From assembly GCF_030272615.1 (NCBI RefSeq), contig NC_081411.1, positions 181,622,977-181,686,976 on the forward strand: 64,000 bases of DNA, read 5' to 3'. The stretch is from Cryptomeria japonica. Lineage: Eukaryota; Streptophyta; Pinopsida; Cupressales; Cupressaceae. Of this stretch, positions 34,011-46,884 are shown in pieces. The translations under genes were made by a program, and so were the position numbers. Each line of letters begins with the position of its first letter. Positions within the stretch are counted from its first letter, which is position 1. The notes under the pieces were generated by a model that was not told the origin of the DNA, did not search any database, and saw nothing but the letters and a program-made list of their open reading frames with translations.

Positions 34011-36141
34011 TACAGAGCATCAGGCTCCAATACATACTAGAAAAACACCAAAAGAATTCAAAAAAATGTCCTAAAGAAAATACAAAAAAAATCAAAAAAT
34101 AGTAAAGAAAAATCATTCATCCAAACAGTGAACAACCACTCTGGTGGCACCTTGGGTAAGTACGATGGTGAAAACCTAGCAAATAGGTGCCAATCGTAAA
34201 GGCTAGGGCTCCATTGTCTTTCAGACTTATTGTGATCACATTCATTATATCCATGCAGCCATCAGTCAAACCATGGCTTGTTCTTGATTTGCAATCGGGA
34301 ATAGTACTACATGCATCCTGCATCCTGCTTTTCATTGTAATGTCTAAAAACTGGGGGCAATGCTCTTAAACTATTGATGGAAGTGGATTATACATTACTT
34401 GTGATTTATTGAGTTCTTTATTCAAAACTGTCTAGAAATAATACCAAAAACATTCAAAAACACTCACCAAATATCCAAAAAAACATTAAAAAATACTCAC
34501 AAAATTCAAAAACATCATAAAACATCAAAAATCAATCAAAAACATTGCAACGCATAAAAAATCCTTTGTACATACAAATCACAAACATACATCAAACAAA
34601 CATTTTGAGCTACTCAAACAATGATCACTTATCAAATCAACCAAACAATCAACATCGACACACAAACTGCCTTAACAAGGATGTATCCTTCCTTACCAAA
34701 ACAAAGACATGATAACATTTTCTTTGCAAGAAAATTATGTTTAAGCTATCAAGTACTTGGTTGGTTGGTTAGTTATTTATTGATTTATATCAGGTTCGTA
34801 TGCTACTCCGGGATATCTGCAAGTGATTTGAGTAGTCAGGATGGTTCCTAAGTATTGTTTATTGTTTGCAAATTGTTCCAATGAAGTTTCGAGGCATGTA
34901 CTAATGGTGTCTACATGGGAAGTTCACTAAGCTACATGATCATATGCAACAATATAATCATGGATCACTATGACTTAGTGACTATAGCGTATACCTCAGC
35001 CATCTACACATGAACCAGAATGGATGGTCCATATTCTTTATATATACTACTTGCTTACAGGTACAATTCTCCAAACTTGGTTCCTACTGCCTCATCCAAG
35101 ATTGATACTACCATGCTCAATGATGAAAAATAAAGCACAATTGATCATCATTTCATCTTATTTGTATATATTGCATTATGTTGCATTCCATCCATCCATA
35201 CAACTGCATATCACTCATACATAGTAATGACAATGCATACTCTCTTTTATCGACCTTCTTCCATAGGAATCTGTCCTAGGTCCTCCATATCTTCTATCTG
35301 ACACTGAATCCCCCCCTCACTTTGCCTATCTAGGTCATCATCATAAATCCCTTCATCATTTCCCATCAAACCAATCAAGCAAGTTACTCTGTCTACACAG
35401 GTACATCGACTCACACACACCTAGACTATCAACAGATACTTTGATCAAGTATCTTCGGGTCTCAACAGGTAATCGATTATGGCAATCCTAGACTACAACA
35501 GGTATTTATTACAATGACCTAGTCTCAACGGGGCTGCTATGATTCAACACAAACAACCTACAACACAAACACTTATCAATTGATCAACCAATCAAACACA
35601 ATCACAACGGACAATTACATCAATTGTCTAAGTCTCAATGAGTATTTTTCTTCAGATACCTTGACTTCATTAGGCAATTACAATAATTGTCTAAGTCACA
35701 ATAGGTCACTTTGATTCACTTACTCAGACTTTATCTAGTCCAAGCAAACAACTGACATCAACTGTCATGATTGTCCTCAACCGGGGCAATTAAACCGATT
35801 GCACCAGTTTGTCCAACCAATTCTGATCAATTGTATAGCATCAATCAAAATAACACACTACATTTGTACTATATCTCTTGCATGACCTAAGGGTACTCAC
35901 TGGCTTCCCCTTTCTCCGTATTCACCTCGTTTTCTCCCATTCTTTCACCATTATTTCTAAAATTCTTCTATTCTACCTTCCCCCCAACTTCTTTCTCTTT
36001 TTCAAGAGATCGCTCGATTTTTCAAAAAAAATTGGCCCATCTCTCCAGGGGGCATACCACCAAGTAAATTAAAATTTATGGGGCATATTTCTTCACACCT
36101 ATTTTTCTTTCTTTGAAACGACGCGATAAAATGCACCGTCT
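34011..36141 (+). other. 3' untranslated region of element C with degenerate repeats
   Basis: No antisense plant-mobile-domain frame like that of A is visible. A-rich CATCAAAAA repeats lie at 34430-34560. Between 35390 and 35800 a loose array of TAGTCTCAACAGG/TAAGTCTCAAT motifs recurs six to eight times at 40-60 bp, alternating with AATTGTCTAAGTC. The rest shows nothing recognisable. Confidence 0.6.
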
Positions 36142-36155
36142 CAAAGAGGGTCAAA
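36142..36155 (+). other. Polypurine tract of element C
   Basis: CAAAGAGGGTCAAA directly before TGTAGTCAC, equivalent to the tract of element A. Confidence 0.8.
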
Positions 36156-37657
36156 TGTAGTCACATAAATCTGTCCACTTAATTAAATGAATATTTACTA
36201 CTTATTTGATTATTTAACCTTCAATAATTAGTTGATTAAATTAATATTTAATTAATTCATCCTCAACCCTTTCTCCTATTAATTAAATAAATTATTTAAT
36301 TTATTTAAATTAATTCATCAAACCAAATTCACAATCAATTAAATGAATAAACCATATTTATTTAATTTCACTCCCCTTTCTTCTTTTAAATAAATAATTA
36401 AAACATTTATTTAAATCCCTAAACTACCCCCCACTTGCATTCTCCTACAAATGCAAGTTGCAACTACAATTGAAATAAATAAATTTTATTTTAATTAAAA
36501 TCCTATTTTCCCTCACCCACCAAACCCACTTGCAATCCTAAATCCCCTTCTAGACTCTTCTAACCAATTTATAAGTTCTTCTAATCCATTCCTAATTAGC
36601 CTAATCCCATTTCCTAAATATTGTCACATTCCTAAGCAACTTGAAGTCACTTCTCAAAGCCTCAAAGCCTTTGAAAAGCATTTAATGCTTTATGTGTTCA
36701 ACAAGCTAACCCCTAAAGTCTTCCAAACCACTAATGGCTCTTACATATCCATTTATGGTTAAATCCACTTGCCCCCATGGTTAGAGACTTTATCTCTAAC
36801 TCAACCCTCATTTGACTCATTGGTCTCTTCAAGCAGTTATTGCTTTGACCATGCTTATCCTCACTAACTCTTGCACAAGAGTTTATGCATTGGATAAAGG
36901 CATTATTTATTGGATAATGGCTTTATTCATTCAACTCAACATTAACCTTACCTCCCAAGTTAACCTTCAAGTCATGTCAAGAATTTAATGCATCTTCCCT
37001 CTCCCCTCAACCCATCTCATGTTGACATTTGTCATCCTAGGATTGGATTGAAAGTCCTCACATGGATCATAAACCCATCAATCCTGACCCTTGTTGAGAT
37101 TACTCAATCTCAACCATCCATTGCTCCATTTTACTTATAAATAGAGCTCACATTCCTCATTTTCAAATCCTCAAGCCTCAAGAATTCTCAAGCACATCTA
37201 TAATGCTGAAATGTTGCATGCATCTAAGTTATAGTGAAATTTAGGAGAGCATTTTAGCATAATCTACATTTGTCTTTTTGGTTAAAATTAACATTAATTA
37301 ATTAAATAACATCTCATATTTAGCTTGTTTTACCCTTGCATTGGCATCTCATAATCATTTCAATCTTGAATCTCCATAAGACATCCAAAATAGTACAAAA
37401 AGCTACTAAGAGCTACACTCATTTGGAACTTGGGGAGGAGAGGAAGAAGGGAGGAGAAGCTACAAGCATGTTGGAGGGCATTTGGGGATGTTTCATTGCA
37501 TTCCTTCATTTTGTTAAGCTTTCCATTTTATGTTTGGTATCTCTCTTGATATGCTTGCTTAGGATAGTCTTTCATTTATAATTTCTGACACTAACACTAA
37601 CATTTGAATTGCTCCTTGTGTTTGTGTGTCTTTCTAACATCCTTTTTGCAGAGCATC
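36156..37657 (+). mobile_element. 3' LTR of Ty3/gypsy element C
   Basis: It starts TGTAGTCACATAAATCTGTCC-type sequence and aligns throughout with the 5' LTR of D at 59052-60479: AT-rich blocks, CCCACTTGCATT, TTTGAAAAGCATT-like and TTGTTGAGATT segments, TATAAATAG at 37136-37144, GAGCTACACTCATTTGGAAC and GGAGAGGA near the end. The end is set at about 37657 by alignment with GGGCGTCA of D (here GAGCATCT). The next base onward belongs to copia element E. Confidence 0.82.
37136..37144 (+). promoter_or_regulatory. TATA box of element C LTR
   Basis: TATAAATAG followed by AGCTCACATTCC, matching A and D. Confidence 0.65.
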
Positions 37658-38532
37658 TGTTTTCATCTGAGACATCTGCATACCAGTTGCACTCTTTATC
37701 TGTAGCTACTCAGCCTTGCCTTCTTCATCATTAGCTTGAACAACATCTCACCTAGTTTGTCAAGGTGACAAACCCATCACTTCTTTACTCTTCCTTCTAT
37801 GTCTCGGTAGTGCATCATTTCATCACATGTTGATCTGGTGCACATCCTTGATCTCATGTACTTAAGGAAACTTAGTGTTTCACTTGTTCATTTGGTGTGA
37901 GCCTTCAATCACCTACCTTCTACTCTTCTCTCTTATTGTGGTGAACTATGATGCATTTCATGCATAATAGGAGATAAGATCCACTTACTGGTGAGAGTGG
38001 ATCCTTGTCATCTGTATCCTACAATGCACCAATGTGGCATCCCTATTTGAGCAACATATCTTCAAATTGACACATGTGATCTGGTTGGGGCACATTCACT
38101 ATCAGTCACCTCTTCAAATAGTGACTGCATCTTTATCCATTGGGAGTCTTGTTGGTTGACATCCACATAGTGTATTGGTGACATGTACATTCTTCTCCTT
38201 TGGTGTTGATGTGATTTAGGTAACATTCCCTCTCTTCATCACAATCAACCGACCAACATCTTTCTCTCTTACAGATGTCATTATTTACCAATTGTTATAT
38301 CATACCGATCTCCTGTCCATATCTTCCACACAAGTCAAACACTAAGTTGTGTATCGGTGACTCTAATGACCATTATGCTGGATGACATTCTCTCCCTTAC
38401 CGATGACCTACAAAGGAAGGTGACATCAAAGACATCACATTCAATATGCATCAATGACAGTGTTTCACATACATCTCTTATAGTGGTAGCCATCCTATAC
38501 CAGTTGACATCAATGAAAACACAATGCCAACA
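37658..38532 (-). mobile_element. Partial 3' LTR (U3 side) of copia element E
   Basis: On the minus strand TGTTGGCATTGTG starts at 38532, directly after a copia polypurine tract (ATCAATGCCAAATGGGGAAA, to 38533). This is the same arrangement as at 1490-1508 for element F. The LTR runs down to the end of C's LTR at about 37657, which truncates it. Its last 36 bases (CATCTGCATACCAGTTGCAC on the plus strand) recur at 43597-43632 near the other LTR, supporting one element. Confidence 0.72.
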
Positions 38533-38548
38533 ATTTCCCCATTTGGCA

Positions 38549-38690
38549 TTGATGTAAACACATGTAGTATCCAACATACTACATATTATCTCTCCCTCTT
38601 TGTGTGATTCATGGATTCTCACACATGTAGTATGCAGTATACTACAAAATCTCTCTCTCTCCCTTTGACAACAATGGCAAAGGGCACTGT
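38549..38690 (-). repeat. Direct duplication of about 64 bp next to the E polypurine tract
   Basis: ACACATGTAGTAT...ACTAC followed by a TCTCTCTCC-rich tail occurs at about 38558 and 38622. On the minus strand the second copy is preceded by CCATTGTTGTCAAAGGGAGA, another polypurine-tract-like string usual downstream of copia pol. This may mark a tandem duplication of the tract region. Confidence 0.55.
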
Positions 38691-40230
38691 CAGGGTTTCT
38701 CTCCTCCTTGTGTCTACTGGATAGTGACAAAGATGTTTCTCCTCGTTTGTTCTAATAGATGCATCTTCTCGTTTAACCTTCATACTTTTGCAACCTCTCA
38801 AATCACAACATTTGAGATGGAGGGCTTAACCATCAACTGACACCAATTGCTTAGCAACCAAGTGTATATATAAACCAGAACCTTAATGTATACACAAGAC
38901 TGAAACCAATTGATGACACATGTGTCAGTGAGTACATCATACCTATCAGTCAGATTGCATCATCACCCTTTTGATATGCAAAAGCCATTCTGACAACAAA
39001 ATGCTGATACCAATTGTATTTCTTTCGGTACCAAATGCAAGTTCTCTTGTGCAGGTAACTCTCCTTCTCCTGGTGGTCCAGTTGTGACTTCAATTGAATA
39101 GGCATTGAAATATCTCACAACCCCTGATACTTCCAAAGACATAAACATGTCAGTATAACCATAGATACTTGCATACCCTCTGTGTCTAGCAAGTCTGACA
39201 CAAATCAGGAAAACATGGTTTTTGACTCCCCCTGAGTCATGCACCGCAGGTCCACATTTGCCGGTCAAGGCCAATACCGAAACTCTAATCATCTCCACAT
39301 ATCGGTTAAGTTGTGCATATGTGATCAACTGATAATATTTCAGCTCCATTATATCCACCACAACTTATGACATGATCCTAGATGTACACAATGCCATACA
39401 ATGTCATCATCATGCCATGAATCAAACCGGTTAGCCCTAAAAGGATGCATGCATACATAATCAACAACCGGGCCATCATATGTCATTTAGGTCTTTTCCA
39501 ATACCACCTAAGACATAAACTCCTCATTTCATGCTACCGTGGCTAATGAAATGATCTCAAACCTCATTGTCTTACATACCCTGCAAGTACCTGTTCAACA
39601 TTCATGCCGGTAACATTTTGCACACCAGTTCCTTGTACCAGTCCATCATCACTATCGGAGAACCTTCATGAACTCCTATCTTCTTGTGTCAAGTTGCATC
39701 TGATCCTATTTGCAATTTCCATCCATTAACACATGCAGTAGTGATCCATCTCTCATTTGTAGGTGTGTAGCCAAGGCAACCACTACACACACTTGCAATC
39801 TCATTTTCTTCCTTCTTACTGACAGTATCTTGTTCCTCCATGTGTCCTTCACTAAGGGGGTGGATGATAAGGTCAGTGTACTACTCCCCCTAATGTCCTT
39901 GATCTCCTTTAAACCTTAGGAGATATCACCTGTGCATTGAATGCACAGTGTCGGTCCAAGGTCCTACTCTCCTTTTTCTTCCTCCATACCTATATGACTT
40001 CACTTTTCTTCCCAATTTTAGTCTCGGTAGTAGGTCTTACCTTCTTTTTCTAATGAATCCTTCCATTTTCAGATTCTTCTTCATAACCAAAAGTAGTGCT
40101 ATAGTAGCACAAAACATTCATGCCAATCTCATGATTGGGGAACCTTCTAACATACTGATTAGACAATCTTCTCTTGGTCATGTTGTTTTGACCGGCAACC
40201 AAAACTGGTGGACCTCTTGATCCTATAGGG
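38691..40230 (-). other. Internal region of copia element E without recognisable pol
   Basis: I searched both strands for copia integrase, RT (YVDD) and RNase H strings and see none. The 132-codon minus frame at 39361-38963 has no recognisable family. The sequence contains many ACCGGT/CCGGTA-like words typical of copia LTR and internal spacers. The region may be what remains after deletion of pol, or the normal spacer of a non-autonomous element. Confidence 0.5.
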
Positions 40231-41905
40231 ACATTTCTCCTTTAGTTCCATGAAGGTCTCTAACTTTGATATGCTCTATAATCATTTCTACGTTGAGCAT
40301 AACTGCTATACGGACTTCCATATAATAGCAAGTTCTTCTTCTTGCATTCAAACTCTCTATGGCCAAACACTATTTGCATAACTGGAAGAAGAATTATGCA
40401 TGTTTCTACTACTTGATACATTTTGCTCATATGCATTATATCTATGAGATCCTAGATTGCCCCTACTAGATCCCTTTCTACTTTCTTCTACCCTATGGCC
40501 ATAACCATTACATGCAAAGTAATAACTGGAGAAGGAAGGTTTATAACTTACAAACTTATTTTGCCATGCATGGGGAGATCTTACAAGTTTAGTATCTCCA
40601 TTTCTGCTTCTCTGGGGACGGATCCTAGGTTGTTCATTTCCTGCAGCTCTTCTATCTGATATCTTCTTTTCCCATGCTTGCTTTGTCCTGTGGGTGGTAG
40701 CATTTCCTTGTCCTCTACTAGTAGGGGGTCTTCTTGGTTGTCTTCCTCTATTCTTTCTTCCAGTGGAGCTGTCTTCTCTCATCTTCCCTTTTCCTTTGGG
40801 ATCTGCATTGTTTCTCCTTCTTACAACACTAGTCTTCATCCTTGTCTACATGTCTTCACTAGTTGTGGTTAGATCAACCTTCTCCCGGGGAGAATTTCTA
40901 ACTATGAAGGACTATCCCATGTTATCTCCATTTGAGGAGACAAACATAATGTCATTGTGGGGGAAATTATCACTAGTGGAGCATTCACTGACACCACTTA
41001 CTAATCCACAAGTATCCTTGGCATACTTTTTCTTTTTCAACATTTTGTCTAAGGCATCACTACTGCCATCAAACCAAATTCTCACCTTGAGCTCATCCTG
41101 ACATTTCTCAAGGTCATTTCAGAGACTCTCCATTTCTCCAACTAGCTGCTGATATTCTTTATATTTTGCCTCTAGCTCAAATGCTAGATCTTTACAACAA
41201 CACTCCTTGGTGTCTTCTTGTTGAGTCTTCAAATCTGAGATGCATTTCTCAGATTCCTCAAGGCATTTGATCAACTGGTTTTTCTCCACAACTATAGAAT
41301 TCTTGAATAACTTGTATTTTCTCACTCTATTGAGTTCTTCAAGTGCATTTACAAGTTCTCCTTCAAGATCAACTTCTGCTTCCTCTTCTTCTTCACCTTC
41401 ACTATCACTACCAAACACATCTTGCTGGTGGGAGTGATATGCAGGATCATTCTCAGATGTGTGCCTCTCATCTTCTGATTCTTGATCCATGAAGAGGTGG
41501 GTTCCTTCTTCATCATTGTTGTGGCAGCTAATAGATCTGCCTTCATCATCTGCAGATACATGAGATGCATTTCTCATCCTATCTTCACAAGCCGGTTCTG
41601 CAGTAGTAGGCTCATTTCCATATAGCTTCTTCAATCTATCCCATAAGCTTTTTGTCAATCTACATCTATCCACTTGTGAGGAAACATCATCTAATAACCC
41701 ATAGAGTATAGCCTTCATTGCTACATCATTACACTGGTTTCTTCTTTCTGCATCTGAATTGGTGGGAGGATCAACTTTACTAGGGCAGCCATTTACAATA
41801 GACATCCAGACATCATACCCTAATCAAGATAGGTAGACTTCCATTATGCAAATCCAAATGGAATAGTTTGAACCATCAAATACCAGAGCTAGGATTGACA
41901 CTGAA
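40231..41905 (-). pseudogene. gag of Ty1/copia element E
   Basis: On the minus strand FDGSNYSIWICIMEVYLS at about 41870, then a stop, LGYDVWMSIVNGCPSKVDPP, and CNDVAMKAILYGLLDDVSSQ with SLWDRLKKLYG, which is the copia Gag (UBN2-type) core. An acidic coiled-coil segment follows (SDSEGEEEEEAEVDLEGELV; LEESEKCISDLKTQQED). A stop near 41120 precedes a short linker. The 160-codon frame 40839-40357 is basic (GKGKMREDSSTGRKNRGRQP) and holds a decayed CCHC knuckle, read as YFACNGYGHRVEES, with the first and last Cys lost. Gag would package element RNA; this copy is dead. Confidence 0.82.
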
Positions 41906-41970
41906 CAAACCATTGTGTCCTTAAGCCAGAATCTACCCAAGCTAGAGAAAGCTTACCAATTGGGAGCCTA

Positions 41971-41983
41971 GGCTCTCATACCA
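41971..41983 (-). other. Primer-binding site of copia element E, initiator-Met type
   Basis: Minus-strand TGGTATGAGAGCC starts two bases after the LTR end and differs from the standard TGGTATCAGAGCC at one position. Confidence 0.8.
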
Positions 41984-41985
41984 AT

Positions 41986-43630
41986 TGTTAGACACAATGT
42001 GCTACTGAGAGGGGGTGAATTAGTGGTTCTCAAACTTTTTCATTTTCTATCCTATGTGTGTATACCAGTTAACAAATCTAACAAAAAGTAGGCTTACCGA
42101 TTAGATGGGAGACTAACACAAATGCACTCACACATAAAAGGGACATCACATAACACCAACATATACGAGGAAAACCCAAGATGGTAAAAAACCTAGGTGA
42201 GAAATGCTACTAGAGTCTACTACTCCAATCCAGCCTCACAATGAAACTCTGATTACAATGTTTAGGGCACCAACCAAGGAGCACCAACCCAAGGAGCTAC
42301 AACCCCTGCACCAAGCTCCAACTTAGTGATCTTGAATAAACATAATCAATTACAAAAGTAATAGCCTTGATACAAATGAACTTTGTAACTCTTCTGCAAA
42401 TCTCTTCACCAGTTCTCCTCTCTCAAATTTTGTATTGGTTCTCTGCTTACCTCTCTGCTGCAACCCTATCTCATGATGTAACTAACTCTCTTTTGCACCT
42501 TCATTGGTTCAGTCCCTTCTTCTTCTTTGTCAATTCTTTCTCTGTCAGTTCTCTCTGCTACACTACTACTCTCCACCGGTACTACACTTTGTTGGTTATT
42601 TGCTTGCCTTCTTTGCAATCTTTTGCAATTCTTCTCTATCGGTTATGTCACTACCAGTTTACTCTGTCAAACTCAATGGCTGACTACCAGTTTCCTCATT
42701 GTTGCCAGTTGAACTCTTCAACCCTATTCTCTCTCACACTCAATCTCTTCTTCTTCTTCTTGGTGACCACTTGACTAGATTCACTTCTTCAGTAGCAACA
42801 CCCTCTCATTCCACGACAACGTTCATCGATTTTGTCTTGCATATTTATAAATTGGTTTTCCCGCCAAAAAAAATTTAAAACTTCAGGCGGTTAGGGTTTC
42901 TTCTTCGACCTTGAGGCAAACCAAATCCAATCAGATCTCATGAGATTTGATTGCCTTGATTGATGAACTACAACATATCAACCAATCCCACCATTTTCGT
43001 GCCTCCTAGCACACACCTTCCTTATTTAGTAGTATGTTTTTAATCTACCAGCTAATTTTTTGGTTGATCACCAAGAATGGTTTTGTGGTTTCCTTCACCA
43101 ACCTTGATCTGCTCAAATGGTCTAATCTGGATCTCTGTTGTCCATTTGACCTTGAGCCGCAAACCTTTGCTATGCATCCCATGAATCACACAATTGACAT
43201 AAATGTTGACCTGTCAGCAACTACCTCACCGACAACACATCCACCATTCTCTGCATGCATGCCACCTCAATTCCACGTGGCATTCTTGTCGATATCCATC
43301 TCAGCAAAGACCTTAGTGTTGGCTAGACTCGGTTACTGACAATCAACACACAACAGCTCCATCTTTTCTGTCGATTCTCTAAACCTGCCCGTATCTCTCA
43401 CTTTGTCGGTTCATCAACATGTCTGCACTTTGCTGCTTGTCTTCCGGTAGAACACTCAACTGACAACACTCTTTCTAACCTACCTCATGCACATCTTCAT
43501 CAAATGGGAGTTTTCTGCATCCGCACTTTGTCAGCATTACCAGTGGACATACTTACTGGTAGGCACCCTGATGACACCATGTCATCAACCTTCAACTATT
43601 TCCATCTAAGGCATCTGCATACCAGTTGCA
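41986..43630 (-). mobile_element. 5' LTR (R-U5 side) of copia element E
   Basis: On the minus strand it ends GTGTCTAACA at 41986. It shows the usual copia 3' part: CACCCCCTCTCAGTA, CCTAGGTTTTTTACC and GGGTTTTCC. The upstream (U3) boundary is not found: the similarity to the 3' LTR ends near 43630, beyond which the sequence is unrelated. Taken with the 870-bp U3 piece at 37658-38532, the full LTR would exceed 2 kb. Confidence 0.68.
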
Positions 43631-44470
43631 CTCTCTCACTAATACATTTGCCCTAAAATTCTGATGACCGTTTCTGATGGAGAAGGTATATTGTGAACAA
43701 ATTTGATTTTTATTTGAAAAATTGCCCACATTTGTTAGAATTTCGACGATAATTCAATATATGTTTTTGACAGAGAAGGAATTGGCAATGACATTTGTGT
43801 TTTTTACAAAAAAAGCCTACATTCGTCGAAATTTCGATGACAATGGGCATTACTTAAAAAAAAAAAAGACCAAGACATTTCAAATCATTTTCGTGGCCTC
43901 TTCCCATTCTGACATTGTCGCCCCAGCAGCATATTGCTGCCCACAGTTCCACCTTTATCAAACCCCAATAACTGTATCGAGGTTGTGTCTATGTAATACC
44001 ATGACTGGTTTTTTCTGGGAGGATGGAACCATAACCTTTCTCGAGTGAGCTAAACAATCCAATGAAGCTGGCTACCTCGCGTCTTTTTCTACCCTTGTTT
44101 AGGAAGGGAATCTTGGTGAAATCCAAGAATAGAGATAGATAGTGGTGAACGTTGTGAGTTAGATTTGTCTATTGGTTTCGCTCAGTCCAGCTCAAAACCA
44201 TACTAAATTAACGAGGCTCTTGTTCTTGTGGGTTTTATATCTCGAACTGTTGTTGGAGGATTTGCATACAGAGTGAACAAAAAGAGCTAAAGATAATGTA
44301 GTATTGCTAGTCTTGCCTGTGGCTGTGGGCTATGATCATTCGGGCCTTGAAGTGGACCCGCAGGGGAGAGAGGGATGAGGGCAGAGGCACAGGATGGGTA
44401 GAGGCGAGTTGAAGCAGATCAAAATCTACAATAAACCTAGAAGTAATCTCTTTTAGATTAAAAACCTAAA
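43631..44470. other. Unassigned sequence
   Basis: The 108-codon plus frame at 43722-44048 contains a Lys run from an A12 tract and has no recognisable relatives. Two similar sentences, with (A/C)ATT(T/C)GT(T/C)(A/G)(G/A)AATTTCGA at about 43733 and 43820, suggest a local 87-bp duplication. G+C is higher at 44300-44420 (GGACCCGCAGGGGAGAGAGG). Nothing else can be supported. Confidence 0.4.
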
Positions 44471-44472
44471 AG

Positions 44473-44607
44473 CAAACATATTATCTTTCTATGGAATATC
44501 TTCAAGGACGTGCACTGACAAATTCAATTGGAAACCTTGGCATTACTGATGCATATGCTGCTACTCTCAACAAGTTGGGTCATGACATTTAGAATATAGT
44601 AGAGCAG
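44473..44607 (+). pseudogene. Isolated exon of an alpha-glucan phosphorylase gene
   Basis: In frame from 44473 the sequence reads QTYYLSMEYLQGRALTNSIG, then NLGITDAYAATLNKLGHDI, a stop at 44590-44592, and NIVEQ. This is the highly conserved N-terminal block of glycogen/starch phosphorylases (YYLSMEFLQGR family). A GT (GTATAG) follows directly at 44608, a good splice donor position, and an AG precedes at 44471-44472. Phosphorylase degrades starch or cytosolic glucan with pyridoxal phosphate. No neighbouring exon is visible within several kilobases on either strand, so this is a single genomic exon fragment, intron border included, carried by transposition or left by deletion. The in-frame stop shows it is not active. 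Confidence 0.85.
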
Positions 44608-46775
44608 GTATAGTTATCTGTGAGTTTTGCGATTTCAGTTTACTTGTATCAGAAAAACATATTATGCCTAACTAGAGCATAATGACTTCAAAAGTTAATA
44701 ATTTTGACATTAATTTGCAAGTGCAACACATATTGTTAACCACGAATTAACTTTTTTGAGTTTATTGCATATTTTACACATAATTGTTTGTTAAATCTAT
44801 AAATTCCTTTACCATGGACAAATATAAAACTTTTAATTCCTTCAATTTGATAATCATGGCACTAAATCTTATCTTCATTTTCCATATACATTCACAACCA
44901 TTATTTGCGGTGAAAGTTGAACTTCCAAGGATAGCCACCAGGGTGTTTTTGCCTTCCAGATGTACTTCTGGTGTTTCTCATTTCTTATTCTAATACTTGA
45001 TCACACTTATGGTGTATATTTACTATGTGTTCTCCATGTTAATGGTCCCCTCTTAAGTAGACATCATTAGGAAACATGTAATGATAGTTTATTGATATAA
45101 ATAAATTATTCAATTGTACCCAAGTTCTTAGGAAATGCAATGTACTTGTTATATGTGAATCACTTCAAGAGCATTGCTAGGGAAGGACAAGAAGACCATC
45201 GGTTAAACCTAGCATGTCATAGTGCAATTTACAGATTGTGGCCTCTTCATGAGTAGCCCAGTTTATGCTTTCACATTCCATTTCCAATCACATAAGGCAC
45301 ATAATGGCATCACTCGCATCTTGAAGCCTTGAGCAAGAGTGGAGCTTAGGCTTGACATGCAATGGTTTTTTGTGGCACATCCCTCTATTCGTCTCTTAAG
45401 CCAAAGAGTTTGCTTGTGATTTACTAATAAACAACATACAACACACACAGAACAATGAAGCCATATTACTCACAAAGACACATATACAAAGAGAAATAAC
45501 TTTTTAAGTCTGTTTCCAATGAATAGACAAGTAGACAAGCATGCAAGTGAGACCCTATTATTTAATCCTAAAAATTGAGTGACTAAAGAGGTCAGATTTA
45601 GGGTGACATCTATACATATACATAAGATAAAAAAGCTGCACTTGAATTATACAACAGTTCAACACTATACTTCCAAGGTCTTAGGGGTACATATGATTGG
45701 GTGTATACACCAATGAAGAAGATTCATACCATCAACATATTTCATATAATCACCTTTGACATTATAAAATGATTTTGAAACTGTATCTCTTCGCTGCCAT
45801 ATCCATAAGTTTCATGGCCATCTCCCTGGACAAGTTTATTGCTCAGATTCGTCATGCTTGACATGTATTCATGGACGTACCATTGTTGTGTAATCATTTT
45901 TTGTTGGGAACTATATTTAAGAAACACATCCTAGGGGAATAACTTGCAAATCACAAACATTCATTAACTCGGATGCCAAGTTTGAGGAGTATATATGTCA
46001 TCAAATTCACCTATAAATTTTGATCTGATCTTAACACTTTTTGTTTTCATGACATTTGAGTAAAGTAGACCACAACTGCAATTGTTATGGAACCTAGGAA
46101 GCTGCTTAAAATTTCAGATTGATCAACCTTGTGAGTAAACCATGACTCCATTGGGTTTGTCATAACAATTTACGCACCATCCATGATTAGTCCATAATCT
46201 TTCATGATTAACAATAGCAAACTTATCCAATGTCACATAACACCATGCAATGAAACTTAAGACATAACTCATTATTCTTCTGTATGAGATTTTTTAACCA
46301 AGATTATCATATTTCAGCTTGTGTGATAAGTTTTGGCATGGGAATCAACTAATAGACAACATAGATATTTATCATCAACCTCATTTTTTTTCACCAAAGG
46401 GATAAAAATTTATTAAACACAATGAGAATTATAGAGCAAGAAGGGCCAGTAGCTCAACAAAGAACATCAAAGCATTGCACTTCCCTATCTTCAGCAACTA
46501 ACTACTCCAGCATGTGAGACTACTCCAAAGATAATTGTCCCCTATCCATAATGTTCCATCGTATTCATACTATTAGTATTTGAATCATTTACAATTGTGG
46601 TGCACACATTTGAGCAACTCATTGCTATCTAATCTCCATTTGCATAACCTAAGAAGGTAGATACAACTAAATAATCTTAAAAGAATTGCATATGAAGGGC
46701 ACTATTAGAAAAGAACTTATGTACCATGCTAGTCTATGTAGCTACTACTAATTACTGCATAGAAATAGATACATG
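44608..46775. other. Unassigned intergenic sequence
   Basis: No repeat family or protein domain is recognised. On the minus strand near 46010-46300 a frame reads CYVTLDKFAIVNHERLWTNH, then GWCVNCYDKPNGVMVYSQG; it looks gene-like but I cannot assign it. Short frames at 44784-44993, 45263-45448 and 45742-45927 are not recognised. Confidence 0.4.
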
Positions 46776-46884
46776 TGTTAGAATGTGTTGAAATAGTAGC
46801 TAGCTTGGATACCTATCTATTGTATTTTAATGTTTTCAATGACAATTAAAATACACATGTATTATCTATTATGTAAATCGAACT

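Noticed and set aside
41240-41437. Plus-strand Ser-rich ORF
   Set aside because: It is the complement of the acidic segment of copia E gag.
42367-42774. 135-codon hydrophobic, Ser/Phe-rich ORF
   Set aside because: It lies inside the copia E LTR and has a pyrimidine-rich composition that gives such frames by chance.
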